Below are positions 6,271 through 12,278 of a stretch of 13,590 nucleotides of DNA, piece by piece. Numbering within the stretch: the first letter of the stretch is position 1; each line of letters begins with the position of its first letter. The stretch is taken from positions 1 through 13,590 of the forward strand of contig CAJTPM010000062.1 in NCBI GenBank assembly GCA_910578085.1, given 5' to 3'. A program made the translations under genes and the position numbers. The notes below the pieces were generated by a model, which did not search any database, was not told where the DNA came from, and saw only the letters and a program-made list of their open reading frames with translations. Origin of the DNA: an uncultured Lachnospiraceae bacterium. GTDB taxonomy: Bacteria > Bacillota > Clostridia > Lachnospirales > Lachnospiraceae.

Positions 6271-7623
6271 ATGTACCTGAAGCGGAAAGCATATGAAGAG
6301 CTGACGGCCTGGAAAAAACGTCCGGACCATTCCACGCTGGAAGTATCCGGTGCAAGGCAGGTAGGTAAAACCTATATTGTAAACCGATTTGCAGATGAAC
6401 AGTATAGCCAAAAGATATACATAAATCTGCTGGATCTTTCCGGGGAACTTTTTTTGGTGCAGTACCAGGAATTGTGGCAGGAAATGAAATCAGGGAAAAG
6501 ATACCAGAATCCAATATATGAACTGATTAAAAGGTATCAGCCTGATTTTGAGGATTCAGAGGACACAATTGTTATCATTGACGAAATTCAGGAATCGGCA
6601 GACATTTATAACCGCATCCGGGAATTCACGCGCACGCTGAAATGCGATTTCATCATTACAGGGAGTTATTTGGGAAGAATTTTGAAACAGGAGTTTAAGT
6701 ATTCTTCCGGTGACTTGGATTACCTTGAAATCTGCACGCTTGGATTTGAAGAATTTCTGACAGCCCTTAACAGCATCGATCTGTATGAGAAGATGAGTCT
6801 GTGCGGAGAAAGTGATGCAGAAATCTATCAGGAGCTGCAGAAATTATATAATGATTACTGCATGATTGGCGGGTATCCGAGTGTTGTCCTGAAATATCTG
6901 AAAAATGCGCCCCTGCAGGACTGTCAGGCTGAACTGCTAAAAATCATCCGCCTTTTTACCAATGAGAGCAGGAGATACTTCGAGGACATACTGGACGCTG
7001 CTGTTTATGAAAACATCTTCTCTGGTGTTGCCCGCATTCTGGCCAAAGAGAAGAAAGGCTTTGACGCGGACAGCTTCAGCGAGGAACTGCAGGGCATTGT
7101 TGTGAAGGATTACTCCAGCAATATAACCAAGGCAACGATAAACAGGGCGATCGACTGGCTTTATAGTTCCGGGATCATAGGGTTTGCCGGCAAGCTGCCT
7201 GAATGCAACATTTTGGATTTTAAGGCAAAGGCAAGATGCTTTTTCTTAGACATCGGACTTGCAAACTATTTTCTGATAAAGGCAGGCGTCCCAAAAGCCA
7301 CGGTATCCGGTATTATAAACGAAAATTTTGTTTACCTTGACTTGAGGCGCCGGATTGCACACCCGAGCGAAATCGCACTGGAAACCCCCGCTTTTGCAAC
7401 CCTGGGTAACGGTGAGATTGACTTTTATGTAAAAGAACTGGCATCGGAAAGGACATATGCGGTTGAAGTTAAATCCGGAAAAAACAGCGGAAAGACTGCA
7501 GCAGAAGCTTTGGAAAAGAAGAAAGCCGACTACGTGCTGTATGCAAAAGGAAATACCTGCGGCGGAAAAGCTGATAACACAATCACTATTCCGATTTACG
7601 GAATCTCAAAGTTTAAGTTTTAA
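6271..7623 (+). CDS. AAA ATPase with C-terminal DUF4143 domain
   Basis: A 450-aa protein of the widespread AAA_14 + DUF4143 architecture. Walker A is GARQVGKT (27-34), Walker B IVIIDEIQ (100-107), and FIITGSYLG (127-135) is the usual sensor-type segment. The C-terminal region carries a PD-(D/E)XK-like arrangement: E351 in NENFVYLDL, D384 in NGEIDFYV, and E399-V-K401 in AVEVKSGK, suggesting a nuclease fold that may or may not cleave. The biological role of these ATPases is poorly known; links with genome defence or toxin-antitoxin behaviour have been proposed for relatives, so any such role here is inference. The start is ATG 6271, with AAAGGAGAGG 8 nt upstream, rather than GTG 6244. It appears monocistronic: extended -10 and palindrome upstream, terminator-like hairpin downstream. 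Confidence 0.9.
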   Translation: MYLKRKAYEELTAWKKRPDHSTLEVSGARQVGKTYIVNRFADEQYSQKIYINLLDLSGELFLVQYQELWQEMKSGKRYQNPIYELIKRYQPDFEDSEDTIVIIDEIQESADIYNRIREFTRTLKCDFIITGSYLGRILKQEFKYSSGDLDYLEICTLGFEEFLTALNSIDLYEKMSLCGESDAEIYQELQKLYNDYCMIGGYPSVVLKYLKNAPLQDCQAELLKIIRLFTNESRRYFEDILDAAVYENIFSGVARILAKEKKGFDADSFSEELQGIVVKDYSSNITKATINRAIDWLYSSGIIGFAGKLPECNILDFKAKARCFFLDIGLANYFLIKAGVPKATVSGIINENFVYLDLRRRIAHPSEIALETPAFATLGNGEIDFYVKELASERTYAVEVKSGKNSGKTAAEALEKKKADYVLYAKGNTCGGKADNTITIPIYGISKFKF

Positions 7624-7645
7624 ATAATATAATAAGGAAGGAAAG

Positions 7646-7681
7646 CTGCTTGTGACTATTGTGGTCAATGGGCAGTTTTTT
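7646..7681 (+). terminator. Intrinsic terminator-like hairpin before gene 7696
   Basis: CTGCTTGTGAC (7646-7656) pairs with 7664-7675 with one bulged base and G-U pairs, around a 7-nt loop, followed by six Ts (7676-7681). It could end the ATPase transcript 23 nt after its stop. It is also only 14 nt before the next ATG, abutting its SD. A TATAAT sequence (7628-7633) lies just upstream without a recognisable -35. Confidence 0.65.
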
Positions 7682-7695
7682 ATTTGGAGGCAAAT

Positions 7696-8025
7696 ATGGA
7701 CGAAATAAGAACCAGCAGTAAAGAACTGGAAATGACAGATGCTATGGTGCGTCAACAGGATCTGATAGACAATGCGACTTATGATGTATGCTGCAGCTAT
7801 CTTGGCATTCCGGATGAAGAAAGGGAAAAACTGTTCCCATGGGATATGCGAATTTTAGCAGAAGTCCGTGAAAGCATAACGGATGCCCTGATGCAGTTTG
7901 GAAAACCGGTATGCTATCCGTATATCGAAAGCGGAAAAGAAGGATCTCATTACTGCGACCAGGAGGACTGTCATTGTGAAAGGTGTGTAAGGGACAGCGA
8001 AAACGCACCTGACATAAAAGAGTGA
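7696..8025 (+). CDS. Hypothetical Cys-rich small protein, 109 aa
   Basis: An unrecognised 109-aa protein. The first ~75 residues are helical and acidic (KELEMTDAMVRQQDLIDNATYDVCCSYLGIPDEE). The C-terminal part contains YCDQEDCHCERC, four closely spaced cysteines plus a histidine, which could bind a zinc ion. The start at 7696 is supported by TTTGGAGG (SD 7686-7690), 5 nt upstream; the in-frame TTG at 7684 is not needed. Its stop lies 7 nt before the ATG of a broken gene (8033), which has no clear SD of its own, suggesting the broken gene was once translated by coupling with this one. The sequence gives no hint of enzymatic function. Confidence 0.7.
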   Translation: MDEIRTSSKELEMTDAMVRQQDLIDNATYDVCCSYLGIPDEEREKLFPWDMRILAEVRESITDALMQFGKPVCYPYIESGKEGSHYCDQEDCHCERCVRDSENAPDIKE

Positions 8026-8032
8026 ATAAGTT

Positions 8033-8297
8033 ATGGAAGATGCAGTACGGCTTGTCCTGGCAACGTAGGAAGTTCCGGAATACAGCTTTGCGGAATGCGA
8101 TTTTTTACACGGAAGGCTGCGATAGTGCAATCGACTACACTTTATATGATGGGATTTACGAAGAAAAAGATGGCGGGCAGATGGATTACAATTCGGAAAG
8201 AACGAATTATGATAACCATGAAGATACAATTCCTGTCATTATTATGTTCGCACTGAGTATAAACAGGGAGAGCATTCCTTCGTATTATATTATATAA
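8033..8297 (+). pseudogene. Broken paralogue of the small protein at 12279
   Basis: Comparison with the intact 87-aa protein at 12279-12542 shows a damaged copy. From ATG 8033 the frame reads MEDAVRLVLAT, stop, EVPEYSFAECDF, matching MSDAIWIVLEDG...AEPDFF of the paralogue at the same spacing. After the T-run at 8101-8106 the similarity continues in the next frame: EGCDSAIDYTLYDG, DGGQMDYNSE, ending SYYII. There are two lesions: an in-frame TAG at 8066-8068 (codon 12) and one extra base relative to the paralogue, most simply six Ts instead of five at 8101-8106 (five would restore DFYTEGC). The 3' half keeps the conserved core and C-terminus, so decay looks recent. No good SD precedes 8033. The 91-codon open frame starting with GTG 8022 mixes out-of-frame N-terminal sequence with the real C-terminus and is not a natural protein. 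Confidence 0.75.
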
Positions 8298-8372
8298 AGG
8301 TGATATGCATATTCTGGCTATGTTGCAGGGACTGTAAAAGTAAGCAGGAAATCAGGAATATTATAATATGAA

Positions 8373-8412
8373 AGGCGATACGGTTAACATTCCGTACCGC
8401 CTTTTTGTTTTT
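8373..8412 (+). terminator. Intrinsic terminator-like hairpin before gene 8428/8483
   Basis: AGGCGATACGG (8373-8383) pairs with CCGTACCGCCT (8392-8402) with one A-C mismatch, around an 8-nt loop. It is followed by TTTTT, G, TTTTTT to 8412. The T-run touches the next SD (AAAGGAGG). A TATAAT at 8362-8367 just precedes it, but I see no -35. Confidence 0.65.
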
Positions 8413-8427
8413 TAAAGGAGGAATTTT

Positions 8428-8502
8428 ATGAGAAATGAAGCTCAGATTACAGGAATCTTTCATTGGAAGGAGGCAGTGCGGTATGGCGAATGTATGCTCT
8501 GA
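8428..8502 (+). other. 24-codon ORF with strong SD overlapping the start of the next gene
   Basis: AAAGGAGG lies 6 nt before ATG 8428, the best initiation signal at this locus. The frame reads MRNEAQITGIFHWKEAVRYG and stops at 8500-8502. It may be a leader peptide coupled to the downstream start at 8483. Alternatively it may be the true N-terminus of the downstream protein, disrupted by one extra base around 8490-8500: removing one base gives a smooth join to SDTVVLFPKE. Confidence 0.45.
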
Positions 8503-9076
8503 CACAGTAGTTTTATTCCCGAAAGAGGATACTCCAGGGAATGCCGTATCCCGTTTGAAAGAAGATTTGTTAGGCTGTTACCCTTCAATGGGGATTCATG
8601 CCGACACACGGCTGGTTCTGTTGTTGGAACGGCTGAATATTCCTACGGACGGTATTTGCTTTCGGGGAGATGTTGTCTGCATGGACATTGAGGACACTTA
8701 TATTTGCTTAGAGTTGGAGACGGCATGGAGTCCTCTTTATGATGCATACCAAAAGATTGCCGAGCATTATGGACTGGATTTCGTCCTTCGTGCAGAAGAA
8801 CCAGGAGAGCGCATCTTTATCAATACTGATGTTTACGGCGTGTATTTGGATGTCAGGTACCGTGTCTTGCTGAAGCTGGATGCAGATGCAGGCGGCACGG
8901 TTTACGAAAAGATGCTGAGAGAAGAAACAGATATGGAAATTTATTTTTTCCAGGAGAGCGATATGTTGGAATGGTTTGCAAAGTACGGGATATCCGCAGG
9001 CAGCTATGATGAGCTGGAGCGCAGATTGGATACGGATTATGTGTGTGTCAATTTATATGATACAATCTGCGCTTGA
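8483..9076 (+). CDS. DUF1281/YubB-like protein
   Basis: A 197-aa soluble acidic protein if begun at ATG 8483, which has AAGGAGG 9 nt upstream. Residues about 65-130 carry LELETAWSPLYDAYQKIAEHYG, an EEPG turn (105-108) and INTDVYGVYLDVRY. This pattern resembles the DUF1281/YubB ferredoxin-like family found on plasmids and conjugative elements (AWSP followed by EEPG). The match is from memory and moderate. Residues 135-197 form an extra acidic helical region. The family's function is unknown to me; relatives occur near plasmid transfer and antirestriction genes. The 5' end is uncertain: an in-frame ATG at 8435 would include AGG-AGG codons that look like the SD, and a well-initiated 24-codon ORF in another frame overlaps, so the N-terminus could be frameshifted. 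Confidence 0.6.
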   Translation: MANVCSDTVVLFPKEDTPGNAVSRLKEDLLGCYPSMGIHADTRLVLLLERLNIPTDGICFRGDVVCMDIEDTYICLELETAWSPLYDAYQKIAEHYGLDFVLRAEEPGERIFINTDVYGVYLDVRYRVLLKLDADAGGTVYEKMLREETDMEIYFFQESDMLEWFAKYGISAGSYDELERRLDTDYVCVNLYDTICA

Positions 9077-9127
9077 TACGAAGCAGGGATCTTATACTAT
9101 TCTTTATTGATTAAAAGGAGTACTTAT

Positions 9128-9439
9128 ATGGAACTTATGACAAAAGAAATTGAAGAAAAGCTGGAACAGATAGGTTTATTCCCTGAAACCGAAGATATGT
9201 TTGAAGCGGAAGTAATCGTTAAATATTTCAATCCCTGTGGAGCCGGGACATGGCTTGTTGTAGGCGGTGAACGTTACGAAGATGACTGGGAGCTGTACGG
9301 ATATGCCACCATAGGATATGAATGGGAATGGGGAAGCGTTATGCTGAGCGAACTGAAAGCTTACAGAAACCGTCTGTTAATTGGCATAGAACGCGATTTA
9401 CATTGCGCGGGAAAATGTGTCAGGGAACTTGCCAAATGA
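9128..9439 (+). CDS. DUF2958 family protein
   Basis: A 103-aa protein matching DUF2958 over its whole length: MELMTKEIEEKL at the N-terminus, KYFNP (32-36), GAGTW (38-42) where the family has a Trp-containing strand, YGYATIGYEWEWG (family: GxxxGxEPEWGYF), LSEL (73-76) and IERDL (87-91), which are the family's most recognisable pieces. DUF2958 genes are typical cargo of conjugative plasmids and integrative elements, often near antirestriction and SSB-type genes. No biochemical role is established that I know of. The start is ATG 9128, with AAAAGGAG 7 nt upstream; the longer frame from TTG 9107 lacks support. It lies 51 nt downstream of the DUF1281-like gene, probably in one transcript. Confidence 0.85.
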   Translation: MELMTKEIEEKLEQIGLFPETEDMFEAEVIVKYFNPCGAGTWLVVGGERYEDDWELYGYATIGYEWEWGSVMLSELKAYRNRLLIGIERDLHCAGKCVRELAK

Positions 9440-9479
9440 TCGGCAGGCTCTGTAAAAACTTGTTAGGAGGTATGGAAAA

Positions 9480-9611
9480 ATGCTGATTTTACTTATCGGT
9501 AATAAACGGCTGAGTATGCCGCTGTCCCGAAAAATCCCGGGAGATTACATGAAAACAGGTCGGTATCAGGATATTGGATTTAACAACAAAATCATTTCAG
9601 GAAAGGAGTAA
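9480..9611 (+). CDS. Small ORF, 43 aa
   Basis: An intact 43-codon ORF (MLILLIGNKRLSMPLSRKIP, then a GRYQDIGFNNKIIS tail) with TTAGGAGG ending 9 nt before the ATG. It begins with a hydrophobic strand followed by basic residues. It may be a complete small protein or a surviving N-terminal fragment of a longer one, since the start looks like the first strand of a nucleotide- or metal-binding fold. It follows the DUF2958 gene by 40 nt and its end carries an AAAGGAG that could have served a following gene. I do not recognise it. Confidence 0.5.
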   Translation: MLILLIGNKRLSMPLSRKIPGDYMKTGRYQDIGFNNKIISGKE

Positions 9612-9782
9612 TAACGAATCCCGGTAAACCGGGTTGACCTGTGAGGGTGTCAAACACAGAGAAGAAAAGGGCGGATCAACGGCGTGAAAGAGGTATGGTG
9701 GGAGCTGTTCTGCGAAAGCCGTATCGAAGTAGCATGGGAGGCCAGACGCCCTATCCACGAACGGAATTTGTTTCGTGGTGTT
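9612..9782 (+). ncRNA. Candidate structured leader without SD before the PP-loop gene
   Basis: This 171-nt gap has no convincing gene. It holds a CCCGG-TAAA-CCGGG hairpin (9620-9633), TTGAC/GTCAA pairing (9634-9638 / 9649-9653), which competes with CTGTG/CACAG (9639-9643 / 9655-9659), a longer-range AGGGCG/CGCCCT pairing (9668-9673 / 9747-9752) enclosing ACGGC/GCCGT (9679-9683 / 9718-9722, approximate), and a CCACGAA/TTCGTGG stem (9755-9761 / 9772-9778) ending 4 nt before the ATG. The downstream gene has no SD. No known ribozyme core was recognised. Confidence 0.35.
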
Positions 9783-10547
9783 ATGAAACAGAAATTAAAA
9801 GTATGCTGGATCTCGGCAGGAATATCATCCTTCATGGCAGGATACCTTGCAGGCAATGTTGACGAGTGGATTTATATTGATATTGCCGATCAGCACGAGG
9901 ACAGTATGAGATTTATCCATGACTGCGAAAAAGCAATCGGAAAGGAGATTCAAATATTAAAATCAAGCCAGTATGCATGCGTGGAAGATTGCGTCAGGGC
10001 ATTTGGCGGTTTCCGCAATCCCCGGAACGGGTTTGCGCCATGTACGAACTGGCTCAAAAAGAGAATCCGGAAGCAGTGGGAAGCAGAACATCATGGATGT
10101 GAGCTTATTTATGTGTGGGGCTTTGATTTAAAAGAAAGGAACAGGGCAGACCGGACTGCGACAGAAAATCCGCAGGCAGAGCACGAATTTCCTTTGATTG
10201 AGAAAAATTTATCAAAGAAAGATGTTCACGGGCTCTTTAAAAAGCTGTTTTCTTTTCCCAGACCCCTGATGTATGAAATGGGTTATCCAAATAATAACTG
10301 CGTGGGGTGTGTGAAAGGAGGTTTTGGTTACTGGAACAGGATAAGGAAAGACTTTCCGGAAGTCTTTCAGCAGAGGGCGGCACTGGAAAGAACGGTCGGC
10401 CACTCGATGCTGAAAGATTATAAGGGGCATCCGGTATATCTTGACGAACTGGAACCGGACAGAGGAAATATGGATACTGAAGTATTTCCGGAATGCAGCA
10501 TCATGTGTTACCTGGTAACAGCCTCAGAAAAAGCCAAATCTGAATAA
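9783..10547 (+). CDS. PAPS reductase-like PP-loop protein (phage/element type)
   Basis: A 254-aa protein of the adenine-nucleotide alpha-hydrolase (PP-loop) superfamily, resembling 'phosphoadenosine phosphosulfate reductase family' proteins of phages and mobile elements. The N-terminal P-loop is WISAGISSFMAGYLA (SAGISS at 11-16; the family usually has SGGVSS). Other typical features are DIADQHEDSMRFIHDCEK, the PCTNWLKKRIRKQWE segment (C87), VWGFDLKERNRA, and NNNCVGCVKGGFGYWNRIRKDFP (C173, C176; shortened: GCVKGG). The retained cysteines might bind a metal or act in sulfur transfer. Whether it reduces PAPS or modifies nucleic acid is unknown; related PP-loop enzymes include DndC of DNA phosphorothioation, but no dnd partners are here. 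I chose ATG 9783 because homologous sequence starts there; it has no SD and abuts a hairpin. A GTG at 9684 would add 33 unconvincing residues. Confidence 0.85.
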   Translation: MKQKLKVCWISAGISSFMAGYLAGNVDEWIYIDIADQHEDSMRFIHDCEKAIGKEIQILKSSQYACVEDCVRAFGGFRNPRNGFAPCTNWLKKRIRKQWEAEHHGCELIYVWGFDLKERNRADRTATENPQAEHEFPLIEKNLSKKDVHGLFKKLFSFPRPLMYEMGYPNNNCVGCVKGGFGYWNRIRKDFPEVFQQRAALERTVGHSMLKDYKGHPVYLDELEPDRGNMDTEVFPECSIMCYLVTASEKAKSE

Positions 10548-10567
10548 AGAGTAGAAGGGAGGCAATC

Positions 10568-10909
10568 ATGGAAATCATTGAAAGGGCAGTCATGCCAAAT
10601 GGAACAGAGATCCAGTTAGAGGATTGGAGCAGTCGCAATACGCCCGAATATCCTGATTTGTACGGACTGACTATTGGTGCATATCCAATTGCAAAGAACA
10701 ACGGAAAAGGCAGATGGGTAGAAAGCGGCGAAAGGTTCCGCCTTACGATTTCCCACAATAACCACTCAGGTTATGCAAATGACGATGTAAAAGCAGATTT
10801 TTCGGCATTAAAAAATGGGAAGAAACGCCTGGAGGATCTGGCCGCACATTTCTGGAACGGAAAAAAGGATATGTATTATCTTGGCATGATTTCGCAGGAA
10901 CCACATTAG
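10568..10909 (+). CDS. Hypothetical protein, 113 aa
   Basis: An unrecognised 113-aa protein. It begins MEIIERAVMPNGTEIQLEDWS and continues with a likely beta-rich core (YGLTIGAYPIAKNNGKGRW, FRLTISHNN), then a helical basic tail (LKNGKKRLEDLAAHFWNGKKDMYYLGM). The look is of a single small domain such as those found in element-encoded polyvalent proteins, but I cannot name it. GGGAGG lies 7 nt before the ATG. It follows the PP-loop gene by 20 nt without a terminator, so the two are very likely co-transcribed. The next gene begins 43 nt downstream. No signal peptide, membrane segment or catalytic motif is visible. Confidence 0.7.
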   Translation: MEIIERAVMPNGTEIQLEDWSSRNTPEYPDLYGLTIGAYPIAKNNGKGRWVESGERFRLTISHNNHSGYANDDVKADFSALKNGKKRLEDLAAHFWNGKKDMYYLGMISQEPH

Positions 10910-10952
10910 CTATCAGGTGATAGATTGCAGTATGAATAAAAGGAGGATTTCT

Positions 10953-11180
10953 ATGTCTATGGTTATTGCAGAACATGAAGCAGATATGCGTGAGATTGTA
11001 TGCCGGTATTATCCGCATCCCCAATATCCGGGTGAGGGATATTATCAGATACAGACATCCGGCGGGGATTTTTTAGGAAATGTCGGCGTGGATGAGCCGG
11101 ACTGTGAACTGGCTGCAATTAGGAATCAGGGCTACGGAGCAGTCCGGTTCATAGGACATAACAGTAAACAAATCAGATAA
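10953..11180 (+). CDS. Hypothetical small protein, 75 aa
   Basis: An unrecognised 75-aa protein starting MSMVIAEHEADMREIVCRYY, with a compact alpha/beta look (YYQIQTSGGDFLGNVGVDEP, then LAAIRNQGYGAVRFIG). The ATG at 10953 is chosen because AAAAGGAGG ends 6 nt upstream; an in-frame GTG at 10917 has no SD. It is the last gene before a strong terminator-like hairpin (11190-11226), so it probably closes the PP-loop transcript. The pattern of strand, helix and a C-terminal GYGAVRF strand recalls small domains of mobile-element accessory proteins, but no family can be named. Confidence 0.65.
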   Translation: MSMVIAEHEADMREIVCRYYPHPQYPGEGYYQIQTSGGDFLGNVGVDEPDCELAAIRNQGYGAVRFIGHNSKQIR

Positions 11181-11189
11181 ATTTTATAG

Positions 11190-11226
11190 AAACGCTCAAG
11201 GATTTTACCATCCCTGAGCGTTTTTT
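11190..11226 (+). terminator. Intrinsic terminator
   Basis: AAACGCTCA (11190-11198) pairs with TGAGCGTTT (11215-11223), with inner GG/CC pairs after one mismatch and a 10-nt loop. TTTTTT occupies 11221-11226. It starts 10 nt after the previous stop and its T-run ends 22 nt before the next ATG. This is the strongest terminator in the window. Confidence 0.8.
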
Positions 11227-11248
11227 GAAAATTCAGGAGGTATATGTA

Positions 11249-11497
11249 ATGAAACAATGCATAGCAGTCACAGAGATATTAAGAAGAATTGTTGTCGTTG
11301 ACACAAAAGAAGCCGGTACAGACGGCCTGGAAAATGCAATCGAACGTGTAAAGGAAGCATACAAAGCGCAAGAGGTCGTTCTTGACGCAGGTGACTTAGT
11401 TCCAGATCCTGTAACCGGAGAGCCTGCCTGTTTTTGTGAAGCAGACTGGATTGATCCGGACGAGATTCAGGAAATGGATGCTGATTTCACGCTGTGA
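11249..11497 (+). CDS. DpnD/PcfM-like small protein
   Basis: An 82-aa acidic protein resembling the DpnD/PcfM family: an N-terminal strand (CIAVTEILRRIVVVDTKEA), a helix (GLENAIERVKEAYKAQ), then EVVLDAGDLV, matching the family's typical YxxGEIVLDAEDF ending. DpnD accompanies the DpnI restriction locus and PcfM is encoded on the conjugative plasmid pCF10; the function of neither is established to my knowledge. The C-terminal extension (CFCEADWIDPDEIQEMDADF) is acidic with two cysteines. The ATG at 11249 has CAGGAGGT 7-8 nt upstream; another ATG at 11244 is followed immediately by a stop, and the in-frame TTG at 11225 lies inside the terminator T-run. It is preceded directly by a terminator-like hairpin. 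Confidence 0.6.
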   Translation: MKQCIAVTEILRRIVVVDTKEAGTDGLENAIERVKEAYKAQEVVLDAGDLVPDPVTGEPACFCEADWIDPDEIQEMDADFTL

Positions 11498-11540
11498 AAA
11501 GTGCTTTTGCGGAATTTAATAAAAGGAGGATAAAGATATA

Positions 11541-12182
11541 ATGAATGAAATTAATATTTCCATCAATTGGGAGAGCGTAAAGGAAAAAATATTCCTGCGT
11601 TTATTGAATTACAAAAAGAACAAGGCGGATATGGAAGGGAAAGCATGTATTAAATTCCTGGACCTTGCAATCCTGTTTTATTGTGATTGTACAGAATGGG
11701 GCTGCAATGGCTTCTATGTAAGCAGGAAGCAGATTCTCATGTGGCACAGGGACATTAATGATATCTATCAGGCTGCACTGGAAAATACATACCGCAAGGA
11801 CAATACACTTGTAACACCAATATTGAATTTTTTTCCGGAAGAATCGGTATATATAGCGCAGAACGGGATGGATGTCATGCTTATAGAGAAAGAAATGATA
11901 GTCCTTGCAAACCAATCGCTTTTTTTTGGCGCAGCGATGCTGTTAAATATACCTGTACTGAAAAAACTGGCAGACCAGCTTGACAGCAATCTATACCTGT
12001 TGCCCAGTTCCGTTCACGAAATTATCGCCGTACGTTCAGACCCAAACACAGATGTTTCCTATCTTACAGAAATGGTAAACAAGGCAAATAACTACGTTGT
12101 AGAGCCCGAGGATTACCTTTCTGACCATGTATATTATTTTGACCGGGAAAAGCGCGAAGTAACAATAGCGGTTCCCGCGTAG
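11541..12182 (+). CDS. DUF5688 family protein
   Basis: A 213-aa protein with the marks of DUF5688 as I recall it: an N-terminal helix (WESVKEKIFLRLLNYKKNK), CIKFLDLAILFYCD, a helical HRDINDIYQAALENT, then NQSLFFGAAMLL (130-134 GAAML), LADQLDSNLYLLPSSVHEII (shortened: LPSSVHE at 154-160) and LSDHVYYFDRE (193-203). The family is common, often in several copies, in Lachnospiraceae and Ruminococcaceae accessory regions; its function is unknown to me. There is no signal peptide. AAAAGGAGG lies 11 nt upstream of the ATG. It follows the DpnD/PcfM-like gene by 43 nt without a terminator, so the two probably share a transcript that starts or is controlled near 11190. It looks intact and is a little short relative to other members. 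Confidence 0.85.
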   Translation: MNEINISINWESVKEKIFLRLLNYKKNKADMEGKACIKFLDLAILFYCDCTEWGCNGFYVSRKQILMWHRDINDIYQAALENTYRKDNTLVTPILNFFPEESVYIAQNGMDVMLIEKEMIVLANQSLFFGAAMLLNIPVLKKLADQLDSNLYLLPSSVHEIIAVRSDPNTDVSYLTEMVNKANNYVVEPEDYLSDHVYYFDREKREVTIAVPA

Positions 12183-12208
12183 ATATTCCACTAAGATATT
12201 ATTTAGCC

Positions 12209-12254
12209 CGGCTTGCAGCCGTATTGGAGAAGGCAGAGTTATTCTGTCTTTTTT
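12209..12254 (+). terminator. Hairpin pair with intrinsic terminator before gene 12279
   Basis: CGGCT/AGCCG (12209-12213 / 12217-12221) forms a small hairpin. After it, AAGGCAGA (12230-12237) pairs with TCTGTCTT (12243-12250) around a 5-nt loop and the T-run extends to 12254. The T-run ends 24 nt before the next ATG and just ahead of its AAAGGAGG. Confidence 0.6.
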
Positions 12255-12278
12255 ATGTTCTAAGAAAGGAGGGCATAT

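Noticed and set aside
8101..8106. Programmed slippage at the T6 run as an explanation for the frame change
   Set aside because: Six Ts is short for productive slippage and an in-frame TAG lies upstream, so decay is the simpler reading.
8022..8297. 91-codon frame starting with GTG taken as a normal gene
   Set aside because: The first ~25 codons are out of frame relative to the intact paralogue; only the 3' half is genuine, so it is listed as a pseudogene from 8033.
9634..9659. H-type pseudoknot from TTGAC/GTCAA and CTGTG/CACAG
   Set aside because: Loop lengths would be 0 and 1 nt, which cannot span the stems; the two pairings are better seen as alternatives.
9641..9862. 73-codon + strand frame starting with GTG in the structured leader
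   Set aside because: No SD, out of frame with the PP-loop gene it overlaps, and its translation resembles no protein I know.
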